NCBI RefSeq assembly: GCF_038502225.1
Contig: NW_027196982.1
Location: forward strand, 1 to 64,000
Reading direction: 5' to 3'
DNA: 64,000 nucleotides
Source: Cherax quadricarinatus
Lineage: Eukaryota; Arthropoda; Malacostraca; Decapoda; Parastacidae
The translations under genes were made by a program, and so were the position numbers. The notes under the pieces are model-generated. The model saw nothing but the letters and a program-made list of their open reading frames with translations, had not been told where the DNA came from and made no database searches. This document shows positions 29,921-42,137 of the stretch, piece by piece. The first letter of the stretch is position 1, and every line of letters begins with the position of its first letter.

Positions 29921-32267
29921 CAGTGGACCCTCGCCTAACGATATTAATCCGTTCTTGAGAGCTCATCGTTAGCCGAAATTATCGTTAGCCAAATTTATCT
30001 TCCCCATAAGAAATAATGGAAAACAAATTAATCCGTTCCTAACACCCCAAAGTATGAAAAAATTTTTTTTTTTTTACCACATGAAATATTAATTTTAATA
30101 CACACAAACTGAAGAAGACATGCACAGTTACATGACACTTACCTTTATTGAAGATCTGGTGATGATTGATGGGATGGGAGGAGGGGAGAGTGTGGATGGT
30201 GTTAGTGTTTAGAAGGGGAATCCCCTTCCATTAGGACTTGAGGTGGCAAGTCCTTTTCCGGGGTTACTTCCCTTCTTCTTTTAATGCCACTAGGACCAGC
30301 TTGAGAGTCACTGGACCTCTGTTGCACAACATATCTGTCCATAGAGGCCTGTACCTCCCGTTCCTTTATGACATTCCTAAAGTGTTTCACAACATTGTCA
30401 GTGTACAGGTTGCCAACACAGCTTGCAATAGCTGTGTGAGGGTGATTTTCATCAAAACAGGTTTGCACTTTAAGTCACATTGCACACATTTCCTTAATCT
30501 TTGAAGTAGGCAACTTCCTCAATTTCTCTATCCCCTCCTCCGAAGCAGTTTCCTCAGGTGTGGCCTCTTGCTGTTGAAGATGATCTAGCAGCTCATCAGT
30601 GGTTAGTTCTTCATTGTCCTCCTCCACCAACTCTTCCACATCCTCCCCACTAACCTCCAACCCCAAGGACTTCCCCAATGCCACAATGGATTCCTCAACT
30701 GGCATAGGATTCCCAGGGTTAGCCTCAAACCCTTCAAAATCCCTTTTGTCTACACATTCTGGCCACAGTTTCTTCCAAGCAGAGTTCAAGGTCCTCTTAG
30801 TCACTTCCTCCCAAGCCTTACCTATAATGTTTACACAATTGAGGATGCTAAAGTGATCTCTCCAAAACTCTCTTAGAGTCAATTGAGTTTCTGAGGTCAC
30901 TACAAAGCACCTTTCAAACATAGCTTTTGTGTACAGTTTCTTGAAGTTTGCAATGACCTGCTGGTCCATGGGCTGCAGGAGAGGAGTGGTATTAGGAGGC
31001 AAAAACTTGACCTTAATGAAGCTAATGTCCACAGAAAGTTGCTCTGCCAAGTCTGAAGGATGACCAGGAGCATTGTCTAATACCAGGAGGCACTTAAGGT
31101 CCAATTTATTTTCCAGGAGGTAATTTTTCACAGTGGGGGCAAATGCATGGTGTAACCAGTCATAGAAAAAGTCCCTAGTGACCCATGCCTTACTGTTTGC
31201 CCTCCACAGCACACACAAATTAGCCTTGAGGACATTGTTTTTCCTGAACACTCTGGGAGTTTCAGAGTGATACACCAATAAAGGCTTCACTTTGCAATCA
31301 CCACTAGCATTAGCACACATCAACAGAGTAAGCCTGTCTTTCATAGGCTTATGTCCTGGGAGTGCCTTTTCCTCCTGAGTAATGTAGGTCCTGCTTGGCA
31401 TTTTCTTCCAAAACAGGCCTGTTTCGTCACAATTAAACACTTGTTCAGGTTTCAGTCCTTCACTGTCTATGTACTCCTTGAATTCCTGCACATATTTTTC
31501 AGCCGCTTTGTGGTCCGAACTGGCAGCCTCACCATGCCTTATCACACTATGTATGCCACTACGATTCTTAAATCTCTCAAACCAACCTTTGCTGGCCTTA
31601 AATTCACTCACATCACCACTAGTTGCAGGCATTTTTCTAATTAAATCGTCATGCAACTTCCTAGCCTTTTCACATATGATCGCTTGAGAGATGCTATCTC
31701 CTGCTATCTGTTTTTCGTTTATCCACACCAATAACAGTCTCTCAACATCTTCTATCACTTGCGATCTCTGTTTCGAAAACAAAGTTGCACCTTTGGCAAG
31801 AACAGCTTCCTTGATTGCCGTTTTCTTGGCCACAATAGTAGCGATGGTTGATTGGGGTTTTGTGTACAACCTGGCCAGCTCGGAGACACGCACTCCACTT
31901 TCATACTTAGCAATGATCTCTTTCTTCATATCCATAGTAATTCTCACCCTTTTTGCTGTAGGGTTGGCACTAGAAGCTTTCTTGGGGCCCATGGTGACTT
32001 ATTTTGCAGGTGCAATCACTAAAAAGGCTGTGATAATATGAAATGTTCCGACTGTATGTTTGGATGCGACCGCGGTGGCTGGCTTGTAAACACTGGCACT
32101 CACGCAACAAGTGAGGCGCGCTCAGGCCACACGTGGACACATCTCGAACGGAACGAATTGCATTGGGCGAGTTTTTTAGCGCTAGCCAAGGCAAAATTTT
32201 TGTATTAAAATGTATCGCTAGTCGGATTTAACGTTATGCGATGCCATCGTTGGTCGAGGATCCATTG
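29921..32267 (-). mobile_element. Tigger (pogo/Tc1-mariner) element, full length
   Basis: Begins CAGTGGACCCTCGCC and ends in a diverged complement (GGATCCATTG). It is 2347 bp and contains one transposase gene on the minus strand with a single internal stop. TA follows the right end; the left flank reads CA. Confidence 0.8.
30202..31992 (-). pseudogene. Tigger transposase with one nonsense codon
   Basis: About 596 codons. From the N-terminus: a helix-turn-helix (MKKEIIAKYESGVRVSELAR), a CENP-B-type DNA-binding domain (WINEKQIAGDSISQ; SKGWFERFKNRSGIH), then the DDE/D catalytic core with FNCDETGLFWKK, LLVLDNAPGHPSD and LLQPMDQQVI supplying the three Asp residues. An acidic segment and a basic tail (GIKRRREVTPEKD) follow. 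A TGA at 30475-30477 replaces the Trp found at the same place in the intact copy at 55505. Apart from this the frame is open, so the lesion looks recent. Confidence 0.9.
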
Positions 32268-32341
32268 TATATCTTGTTCACGTTCACGTTCGCCTGTACC
32301 AGGACGAAAGAGGAAACTATTTGGTCGTGTACAACACCCAG

Positions 32342-34298
32342 ATGTTAGCAAGTGATAGTGATAGTGATTTCAAGGTCATTGAAAGCAGTTCTAGTGACAG
32401 TGAGAGTGAATATTCCCCAGTGAAGCGGCAGTATGTACGACGTAGCATGCGGTCTGGTAGTGTTTCATATGTTGTTCCAAGGGGAAGGAGAAACTCTGGG
32501 AGCACATCCCGTGGCCCTACACCACGACCTGATAGTGAAGATGACGATATTGTAACGATGGGTATGAATGATGTGAGTGAGGGAGCAGGCAGTGGTGGTG
32601 ATAGTGAGGGTGGCACGGCCCATGTGGCACCATCAGCGGGCCACGCTACTACCCACGCTGCTGACTCTGCACAACAACCAGCCTCACCCTACCCCACACT
32701 CCCACAACCTGCACCACCACAACCTGCACAACCACAACCACGGTACAATATCCAGACCCCACCAGCAGACCGCATCTGGGATTGGCAGGACGGTGACGAG
32801 TTTGTTCCCAGTCCCCATGACTTTGATGAAACACAAAGTGGAATAAAGCCATCTTGTCCACTTGGGAACAATGCCAGTGAACTGGACTGCTTTGAGTTAT
32901 TCTTCGATGAACCCCTGATGGACATCATTGTCAGGGAAACACACACACACACACACACAGTGATTACACCATGGCAAATACAATTCTCTCACCAAAATCA
33001 CGGCTACACAAGTGGAAGGAGACAACTGTGGCAGAGATGTACCTTTTTTTTGCCACAATAATGCTTATGCCACATGTGTATAAGCACACTGTCACCACAT
33101 ACTGGGCAACAGAACGCCTGATTTCAACTCCAGGTTTTAGTGACATTATAGGTGTCAATCGTTTACTGATACTGTTACGTATGTTACACTTTTCAGACAA
33201 AACCAGGCCTGACAGAAGCGACAGGTTATATAAGATCAGAAATGTGTTTATGTACCTGAAACAAAAGTGCTGCATGTATTTTTATCCCTTCAGGAAGCTT
33301 GTTATTGATGAGTCCTTGATTTTATTCAAAGGAAGACTCTCATTCAAGCAATATATACCAAGCAAGAGGAAACGCTTTGGTATAAAGCTATTTGTACTGT
33401 GTGATTGCAGAAGTGGTCTAGTTTTGGATATCATTGTGTACACTGGCAGTAATACTTTGAGAGATACCATGAAGTTATTGGGTATCTCTGGTGATGTGGT
33501 TCGAACAATGATGGAACCATATCTTGGTAAGGGGCATATGTTATTTACTGATAACTGGTACACAAGCCCCTTACTCAGTGATTTCTTGCGAGTGAACTTG
33601 ACAGACGTGTGTGGCACAGTGTGTGGTAATCGCAAACATATGCCAAGGTTCGACGCTGGCACTCGCAGAGGTGAGGTGCAAGCCTTTGCTGCCAATGACA
33701 TCATGGCATTTCGGTGGCATGACAAACGTGATGTCACATTGTTGACATCAGTTCACCGAAACGAAATGGTACCCAGTGGCAGGGACAACAGAGAGACCAA
33801 TGAACCCATTCTAAAGCCTGCAGCTGTCATGGACTACAACCTCAATATGCGCTTAGTGGACAAATGTGACATGCAGATTGGGTTTGCAGACTGTGTACGC
33901 AAGAGTTATAAGTGGTATATAAAACTTTTTTCCATCTTGTTGATATCTCTATGCTAAATGCTTATAACATATACAAGTTGAAGACCAACAAAACACCAAA
34001 ATATGGTGAATTTTGCCTGTCAGTAATCAGACAAATAATTGCAAAGTACCAAGGAGCAACTCCTGCAATAGACCAGCGCCCACACACGTCATCTCGTTTC
34101 AGGCCTGGTGATCACTACCCCATACAACTGCCTCCTACTACTGCCAAGAAAAATGCTCAGAAGAGGTGTTATGTATGTATGCATACCACAAAACGCCCAC
34201 AAACACGCAGAGACACTCGTTTTATGTGTGAGGAGTGTGAAGTGCCCCTCTGCATATACCCATGTTTCAAAGAGTTCCACAAGCTGCAGCAGTTCTAG
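32342..34298 (+). pseudogene. piggyBac transposase with two frame breaks
   Basis: Starts at the ATG of MLASDSDSDFKVIESSSSD, an acidic N-terminal region typical of piggyBac. After a (CA)n run at 32938-32960 the frame shifts. The second segment has the catalytic domain: KLVIDESLILFKGR (first Asp), MLFTDNWYTSPLL (second Asp) and AAVMDYNLNMRLVDKC (third Asp region). A second shift occurs near 33915-33955, and the third segment ends in a Cys-rich finger (RCYVCMHT, FMCEECEVPLC). The dinucleotide run suggests slippage caused the first break. The 3' end of the element is replaced by CR1. Confidence 0.85.
32938..32960. repeat. (CA)n run inside the piggyBac gene
   Basis: About 11 CA units at the point where the transposase frame changes. 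Confidence 0.85.
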
Positions 34299-34499
34299 GA
34301 ACGTGTTTAGTGACTGTACATATGTATATATATTATGGAACAATAGTAATAAACATTGTTTTGTATTGTTTGTTTGTGTAAACAAAGTGTATACACAAAC
34401 TAATAGTGATAAAGTTTGTTCTGTTATTGTGTTGTAAACAATGAGTGTATATTTGAAGAATGCACCTTACATTGGTCTCACAGGCCACATAAGTTACCT

Positions 34500-36178
34500 G
34501 GAACAGAAAAATATTGAAAAATGCAGATCAAACAAAAATGATCCTAAATGGATGAACAATAGATTAAAATATCTGATTGGTCAAAAGAGAGGCATATATA
34601 GGCACCTTTGGCTAATCTTTTCAACATATCACTACAAACTGGCATGGTGCCAGATAAGTGGATAATGGCAAATGTGATACCTATTTTCAAAACAGGTGAC
34701 AGGTCCTTAGCTTCGAACTATAGACCAATAAGCCTAACCTCCATAGTGGGAAAATTTATGGAATCAATAATTGCCGAGGCAGTTCGTAGCCACCTTGAAA
34801 AGCATAAATTAATCAACAAATCTCAGCATGGTTTTACAAAGGGGCGTTCCTGCCTTACGAATTTATTAACTTTTTTCACTAAGGTATTTGAGGAGGTAGA
34901 TCATGGTAATGAATATGATATTGTGTATATGGACTTCAGTAAGGCTTTTGACAGGGTCCCACATCAGAGACTATTGAGGAAAATTAAGGCACATGGAATA
35001 GGAGGAGAAATTTTTTCCTGGATAGAGGCATGGTTGACAAATAGGCAGCAGAGAGTTTGCATAAATGGGGAGAAATCAGAGTGGGGAAGCGTCACGAGCG
35101 GTGTTCCACAGGGGTCAGTGTTGGGCCCCCTGCTGTTCACAATCTACATAAACGACATAGATGAGGGCATAAAGAGCGACATCGGCAAGTTTGCCGATGA
35201 CACCAAAATAGGCCGTCGAATTCATTCTGACGAGGACATTCGAGCACTCCAGGAAGATTTGAATAGACTGATGCAGTGGTCGGAGAAGTGGCAGATGCAG
35301 TTTAATATAGACAAATGCAAAGTTCTAAATGTTGGACAGGACAATAACCATGCCACATATAAACTAAATAATGTAGATCTTAATATTACGGATTGCGAAA
35401 AAGATTTAGGAGTTCTGGTTAGCAGTAATCTGAAACCAAGACAACAGTGCATAAGTGTTCGCAATAAAGCTAATAGAATCCTTGGCTTCATATCAAGAAG
35501 CATAAATAATAGGAGTCCTCAGGTTGTTCTTCAACTCTATACATCCTTGGTTAGGCCTCATTTAGATTATGCTGCACAGTTTTGGTCACCGTATTACAGA
35601 ATGGATATAAATTCTCTGGAAAATGTACAAAGGAGGATGACAAAGTTGATCCCATGTATCAGAAACCTTCCCTATGAGGATAGACTAAGGGCCCTGAATC
35701 TGCACTCTCTAGAAAGACGTAGAATTAGGGGGGATATGATTGAGGTGTATAAATGGAAGACAGGAATAAATAAAGGGGATGTAAATAGTGTGCTGAAAAT
35801 ATCTAGCCTAGACAGGACTCGCAGCAATGGTTTTAAGTTGGAAAAATTCAGATTCAGGAAGGATATAGGAAAGTACTGGTTTGGTAATAGAGTTGTGGAT
35901 GAGTGGAACAAACTCCCGAGTACAGTTATAGAGGCCAGAACGTTGTGTAGCTTTAAAAATAGGTTGGATAAATACATGAGTGGATGTGGGTGGGTGTGAG
36001 TTGGACCTGATAGCTTGTGCTACCAGGTCGGTTGCCGTGTTCCTCCCTTAAGTCAATGTGACCTGACCTGACTAGGTTGGGTGCATTGGCTTAAGCCGGT
36101 AGGAGACTTGGACCTGCCTCGCATGGGCCAGTAGGCCTTCTGCAGTGTTCCTTCGTTCTTATGTTCTTATGTTCTTAT
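34500..36178 (+). mobile_element. CR1 LINE, internally deleted, with 3' end
   Basis: Starts with the linker (KWMNNRLKYLIGQKRG), jumps at about 34600 into RT, and continues to a complete 3' UTR ending in TTCTTATGTTCTTATG repeats. The endonuclease and first RT block are missing. Confidence 0.8.
34608..35999 (+). pseudogene. CR1 ORF2 reverse transcriptase, open 463-codon segment
   Basis: Open from the deletion junction to the natural stop. RT motifs: NYRPISLTSIVGKFMESII (~37-55), QHGFTKGRSCLTNLL (~73-87), YMDFSKAFDRVPH (~107-119, first catalytic Asp), [14 protein letters not shown] (~163-176), KFADDTKIG (~194-202, catalytic Asp pair). The C-terminal domain has CEKDLGVLVSSNLKP, RPHLDYAAQFWSPYY and YEDRLRALNLHSLERRR, diagnostic for CR1. 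There is no ATG at the junction and the endonuclease is absent, so it is dead, but the lack of stops suggests recent loss. Confidence 0.9.
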
Positions 36179-36620
36179 ACCCAAAAATGCCAATATAATA
36201 ATTTATTAATAATCATGTACTAATTACTACACAAAACAATGTATAAAATTATACAGCAAATGGAAACTGTAAAAATTAATACTAAATGAACCGGTTGTAA
36301 GTCGAAATGGACGTAAGTCGAACCTTACTACTGAATATCAACATCACATTTTTGTAATGACTTTATTTTGTTGTTTTATTTTGGTATTTCATTTTTTACT
36401 TTACTTTTTATGCTGTTAGTACTGTATTTTATACTGCAAAGTTTAGGATAAACACTGTGTACAACACAAACAATTGTTTATTTCCCAGAAATTTGGCATA
36501 AAAAACATGGTCGTAAGTCGAGTGGTCGTATGTTGAGCAGGTCGTAAGTTGGATGGTAGGTGTGCTGTACAGTAAATGAAAATATAATTGCCACTTGCTT
36601 GTCAGAGGAGAGTTAATGGC
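36179..36620. mobile_element. Decayed Tigger-like MITE
   Basis: Two inward-facing GGTCGTAAGTCGA/GACGTAAGTCGAACC-like segments near 36290-36330 and 36500-36560 bracket an AT-rich interior. No coding sequence. Confidence 0.35.
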
Positions 36621-37345
36621 AAAATTCTAGTGGTTTCAAATCTTGCGGGAGAAAGCTGGTAGGCCTACATTTGAGAGAATAGGTCTGCATGGTCAGCATG
36701 CACAGTATAAAAAAAATCATGCAGCATGCAGTGCATGAGAAAAAAACTGCGACAATGTTTTTGGTTTAAAACAACGACTCTGTGGTGTATTATCATATGG
36801 TATTTTTGGTTGTATTCTCGTTTTCTTGGTTTCATTTGATACAATGGAAGATATATTGCAAAAATAGAATTAATTTCAATCGTTTAAAGAATAATAGTAG
36901 CTTGAAATTAATGTTTTGCTGATGTTCAAGAGTAAACAAATCATGTCACACATTCAATACACGTCAAATGGTGGGTCTAATATGCATTCATGAATGCACA
37001 ATGTTATTTATACAATTATTAAAATTATGCAGTAGTCTGAATAACAGTAAATCTTCTATTTTTTGTGTGAATAAAAATTCAAAATGAAAAGAAAGTGTAA
37101 TATAAGAGGGGTCTTGAGACATGACTAATGAACAGATAAAAGTTATTTTAGTTCCAGGAATGTCTGCATTGTTTATGCTGGACCCTATTTTGAAATCAGC
37201 CTTTCTTGAATTTTGTGAGAAATTGGCTAAATCAGTAATTTCAGATCACTTTATTGGGTAGTTGAAATAGGTAAATGGGCAGTTTCTTGTACTCAATAGT
37301 TCTAGTTAAAGAGCTATGGAACAATGGAATTGGCCCAAAGTAGGG
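36621..37345 (-). mobile_element. piggyBac MITE, inverted partial copy
   Basis: Reverse complement of the interior of the complete MITE at 41019-42095, with extensive substitutions. A 15-bp-arm palindrome (CAATGGAATTGGCCC, 37323-37358) sits at its left-end equivalent. TTAA ends are lost. Confidence 0.6.
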
Positions 37346-37602
37346 CCAATTCCATTGAAACTTTTGGTTTCATTACCTTCACAAGGTGCACAGCAAGAGG
37401 TAAAGAGATGTTTACAGCAGGCGCTGTAGTCACTATACTGACTGAGACCCACGCTGTGGACTGGTGATCACGTGATCCGAGCGTTGTTGGTTGACAACTA
37501 AGACCACACATGAAAACCAAATCGAACAAACTGGTTCAAAAACTGATTTGTTCGACAACTAGTCCCTTTGACAACCGAGGTTCCATTGTGTTAGATTTCA
37601 GA

Positions 37603-37740
37603 AACCTCAAGAAGGGGTCAAGCACACTATACACGGAACATGTCAAGTCCATCTTGGAGTATACACCAGTATGGAACCTACACCTGATCAAAGATGTCAG
37701 GAGGCTGGAAAACATGCGGAGGTTTACAATGTGACTGGTC
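37603..37740 (+). pseudogene. CR1-group LINE fragment
   Basis: Reads YTEHVKSILEYTPVWN and LIKDVRRLENMRRFTM then stop, matching the connection region (RSILEYAAPVW...LENVQRRF) of CR1-group RTs. Confidence 0.55.
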
Positions 37741-38678
37741 CTGGATCAATGGAGTATGAACTATTAGAAGATGCTGAAAGGACTAAACATGATGACAGAG
37801 AACAAGAAAACCTGGAGTGACATGATAACAAAATACCAAGAAGAACTGAGAAGGTGAAGAGAGTAGCAGATTTAGAGTTCCACAGGCCCAAGCTGAGCAA
37901 CATTTGGGGGGGCCCCTTGAGAATGGACCCTCACTGCCATTAGCTACTGTATCAGTGGAAATTAAATTTTAACTTTAGAGCCAGACATACATTCGTACAT
38001 CTGGCACTGGCCCACTGCAAGCATGTTGTTCTATAAACTGATTTTTCATATATAAATATTCAAGAAAATAAAGAGAATTTAAGGGACCGACGAGCATAAT
38101 TATTTTTTTTTTTTTTGGTCCATTTTCAATGGAATTTTTACTGTAAATTAAGCAGCATTTGAAACCTAGACACTGTGTTTTTAGTGACTTTTTTCCTTAC
38201 AGTTAGAAAAAATAAATACAGTGGACCCCCGCCTTACAATATTAATCTGTTCCTGAGAGCTCACCGTAAGCCGAAATTATTGTTAGCCGAATTAATTTTC
38301 CCCATAAGAAATATTGGAAATCAAATTAATCCATTCCTGACACCCCAAAATATGAAAAAAAAAATTTTACCACATGAAATATTAATTTTAATACACACAA
38401 ACTGAAGAAGACATGCACAATTACTACTCTACGAAGAATAGAATACATGACACTTACCTTTATTGAAGATCTGGTGATAATTGATGGGATGGAAGGAGGG
38501 GAGAGAGTGGAAGTTATTGTTTAGAAGGGGAATCTCCTTCCATTAGGACTTGAGGTAGCAAGTCCTTTTCCGGGGTTTCTTCCTTCCTTCTTTTAATGCC
38601 GGGGTTTCTTCCCTTCTTCTTTTAATGCCACTAGGACCAGCTTGAGAGTCACTGGACCTCTGTTGCACAACAAATCTC

Positions 38679-40735
38679 TTTTTTTTTTTTTTTCAACAAG
38701 TCGGCCGTCTCCCACCGAGGCAGGGTGACCCAAAAAAGAAAGAAAATCCCCAAAAAGAAAATACTTTCATCATCATTCAACACTTTCACCACACTCACAC
38801 ATTATCACTGCTTTTGCAGAGGTGCTCAGAATACAACAGTTTAGAAGCATATACGTATAAAGATACACAACATATCCCTCCAAACTGCCAATATCCCAAA
38901 CCCCTCCTTTAAAGTGCAGGCATTGTACTTCCCATTTCCAGGACTCAAGTCCGACTATATGAAAATAACCGGTTTCCCTGAATCCCTTCACTAAATATTA
39001 CCCTGCTCACACTCCAACAGATCGTCAGGTCCCAAGTATCATTCGTCTCCATTCACTCCTATCTAACACGCTCATGCACGCTTGCTGGAAGTCCAAGCCC
39101 CTCGCCCACAAAACCTCCTTTACCCCCTCTTTCCAACCCTTTCGAGGACGACCCCTACCCCTCCTTCCTTCCCCTATAGATTTATATGCTTTCCATGTCA
39201 TTCTACTTTGATCCATTCTCTCTAAATGACCAAACCACCTCAACAACCCCTCTTCTGCCCTCTGACTAATGCTTTTATTAACTCCACACCTTCTCCTAAT
39301 TTCCACACTCCGAATTTTCTGCATAATATTTACACCACACATTGCCCTTAGACAGGACATCTCCACTGCCTCCAACCGTCTCCTCGCTGCTGCATTTACC
39401 ACCCAAGCTTCACATCCATATAAGAGTGTTGGTACTACTATACTTTCATACATTCCCTTCTTTGCCTCCATAGATAACGTTTTTTGACTCCACATATACC
39501 TCAACGCACCACTCACCTTTTTTCCCTCATCAATTCTATGATTAACCTCATCCTTCATAAATCCATCCGCCGACACGTCAACTCCCAAGTATCTGAAAAC
39601 ATTCACTTCTTCCATACTCCTCCTCCCCAATTTGATATCCAATTTTTCTTTATCTAAATCATTTGATACCCTCATCACCTTACTCTTTTCTATGTTCACT
39701 TTCAACTTTCTACCTTTACACACATTCTCAAACTCATCCACTAACCTTTGCAATTTTTCTTTAGAATCTCCCATAAGCACAGTATCATCAGCAAAAAGTA
39801 ACTGTGTCAATTCCCATTTTGAATTTGATTCCCCATAATTTAATCCCACCCCTCTCCCGAACACCCTAGCATTTACTTCTTTTACAACCCCATCTATAAA
39901 TATATTAAACAACCATGGTGACATTACACATCCCTGTCTAAGACCTACTTTTACCGGGAAGTATTCTCCCTCTCTTCTACACACCCTAACCTGAGCCTCA
40001 CTATCCTCATAAAAGCTCTTTACAGCATTTAGTAACTTACCACCTATTCCATATACTTGCAACATCTGCCACATTGCTCCTCTATCCACTCTATCATATG
40101 CCTTTTCTAAATCCATAAATGCAATAAAAACTTCCCTACCTTTATCTAAATACTGTTCACATATATGCTTCAATGTAAACACTTGATCTACACATCCCCT
40201 ACCCACTCTGAAGCCTCCTTGCTCATCCGCAATCCTACATTCTGTCTTACCTCTAATTCTTTCAATTATAACCCTACCGTATACTTTTCCTGGTATACTC
40301 AGTAAACTTATTCCTCTATAATTTTTACAATCTCTTTTGTCCCCTTTCCCTTTATATAAAGGGACTATACATGCTCTCCGCCAATCCCTAGGTACCTTCC
40401 CCTCTTTCATACATTTATTAAACAAAAGTACCAACCACTCCAACACTATATCCCCCCCTGCTTTTAACATTTCTGTCATGATCCCATCAGTTCCAGCTGC
40501 TTTACCCCCTTTCATTCTACGTAATGCCTCACGTACCTCCACCACACTTACATTCTGCTCTTCTTCACTCCTAAAAGATGGTATACCTCCCTGGCCAGTG
40601 CATGAAATTACCGCCTCCCTTTCTTCCTCAACATTTAAAAGTTCCTCAAAATATTCTCGCCATCTACCTAATACCTCCCTCACCCCATCTACTAACTCCC
40701 CAACTCTGTTTTTAATCCATAGATGAGACTGCACT
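38679..40735 (-). mobile_element. RTE LINE, 5'-truncated
   Basis: On the minus strand it runs from inside ORF2 (KNRVGELVDG) to the 3' end with GGTGGGAGACGGCCGACTTG and poly-A. It is nearly identical to the matching part of the copy at 58134-62826, so both moved recently. Confidence 0.85.
39025..40735 (-). pseudogene. RTE reverse transcriptase, 5'-truncated open frame
   Basis: Continuous coding for RT and the C-terminal region: GGKAAGTDGI, NYRGISLLSIPGKVYGRVI, EQGGFRVGRGCVDQVF, AFMDLEKAYDRVD (catalytic Asp), GLRQGCVMSPWLFNIF, LLFADDTVLMGDS (catalytic pair), then EEGLLRWFGHLERMD and GRGRPRKGW, characteristic of RTE. The endonuclease is missing because of 5' truncation. At QVYGIGG the frame is uninterrupted, which is the empty site for the Tigger derivative inserted at the same codons in the 58-62 kb copy. 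Confidence 0.9.
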
Positions 40736-41018
40736 GGCTGGCTTTGAACACTGGCGCTGAGGCCACACGTGGGACTCTCCAGATGAATCACATAACCAGT
40801 TTTTTTATTGCGTTATGCTTCTGGCGGATAACGTAACGTGATGCGTTCGTAATGGGGGTCCACTGTAGTGCCCTATTTTATAAAACACTACAAGAAATAA
40901 GCCTTACAATGTTTAGGGATGCAGCAGGCCTGCTTGGCCCATAGTTCAGGTCCTTTTAACTAATGCTACCCAAAAATAATCTTAATTACTGGCTAATATA
41001 CAAAATGTTGGCAATTAA

Positions 41019-42095
41019 CCCTTTCAGGGTCCACAGGCCCTCTCAGAGCCTTGTTCTCAGGGTCCCCCAAATTTCAAAAAAAAAAAAAAAAAATAATTTT
41101 TTCTTATGAAAAGATAGAGAATCTTTTCCCGATCATAATGACACCAAAAGTATGAAATTTGATGGAAAACTTACGGAATTATGCTCTCGCGAAGTTAGCG
41201 GTCTCGATGATGTTTACGCATCGGCGATTTTGCCCACTTTGAGCCCTATTTTCGGCCAATTCCAGTGTACTAGTCGACAAAAATCATAACTATTTCGCTA
41301 GAACTCCATTTTTTCTATCGAATGAGTACAAGAAACCACCCATTTACCGATTTCAACTATCCAATACAGTGGTCAGAATTTAGCAATTTTGCCAATTTCA
41401 CACAAATTTCAAAAGATGCCAATTTCCAAATAGGGTCCAGAATAAACAAGAAAGACATTCCTGGCACTAAAATAACATTTCCTCTGTTCATTAGTCACGT
41501 TCCCACGCCCCTCTTACATTCTTTTGCTTTCCACTTTGAATTTTTATTCTCACAAAAAATAGAAGATTTACTGTTATGCAGACCACTGCATTAGTGTAGA
41601 AATGGTATAAATAATATCAGCGCACTTGTGAAAGAATATTAGACTCACCAGTTGATATGTATTGGACGCTTGGCATGATTTGTTTACTTTTGAACTTTGG
41701 TAAAAATCGAACATTTCTGCTACTTTGAGCTCAATTTCAAGGTACTTTTCATTGTAAAACCAGTCAAAATCATCTCAATTTCTGTAATATGTCTTCCATT
41801 CTATAAAATGAGACCAGGAAAACTAGAATACAACAATAAATACCATACGAAAATACAGTGCAAAGTCGCTGTTTTAATCCAAAAACACGGTCAAAGTTTT
41901 TTTTTTCTCATTGCGCACTTTGTGCTGCAGGATTTTTTTTTATACTGCTCACACTGACCACATAGACCCATTCTTTCATATGTAGGCCTACCAGCTGTCT
42001 CTCACTAGATTTGAGGGCACTAGAATTTAGGTGTACTAGTACGTTAAAAACCCTGGTGCGTAAGCCGTACTAGTACGTCCGAAACCCTGAAAGGG
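41019..42095. mobile_element. Complete piggyBac MITE with TTAA duplication
   Basis: TTAA (41015-41018) then CCCTTTCAGGGT, ending ACCCTGAAAGGG then TTAA (42096-42099). It is 1077 bp, with 12-bp perfect inverted ends and subterminal GTACTAGTACG motifs near 42030-42080. No transposase. The left part matches the piggyBac end at 29449. Confidence 0.85.
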
Positions 42096-42137
42096 TTAAA
42101 ATGTTAATATTTTTATTTATAAATTAAAGTGTATCTG

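Larger units (their letters stand above)
38219..40865 (-). mobile_element. Tigger derivative split by an RTE copy
   Basis: TA plus CAGTGGACCCCCGCC at 38217-38231 and GGGGGTCCACTG plus TA at 40854-40867. The left part (to 38678) contains the transposase 3' end, with a ~31-bp tandem duplication near 38570-38630; the right part (from about 40736) is the 5' end. The transposase core is missing. An RTE LINE sits inside. Confidence 0.75.

Noticed and set aside
30599..32041. Long plus-strand reading frames opposite the Tigger transposase (and similar ones opposite the RTE ORFs and the 55.5-57.3 kb Tigger)
   Set aside because: They are antisense shadows of the clear minus-strand transposase or RT genes and show no domain.
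32342..34298. Domesticated piggyBac (host PGBD-type) gene
   Set aside because: Two frame breaks, one at a CA microsatellite, and its position between element ends argue for a dead transposon copy rather than a host gene.
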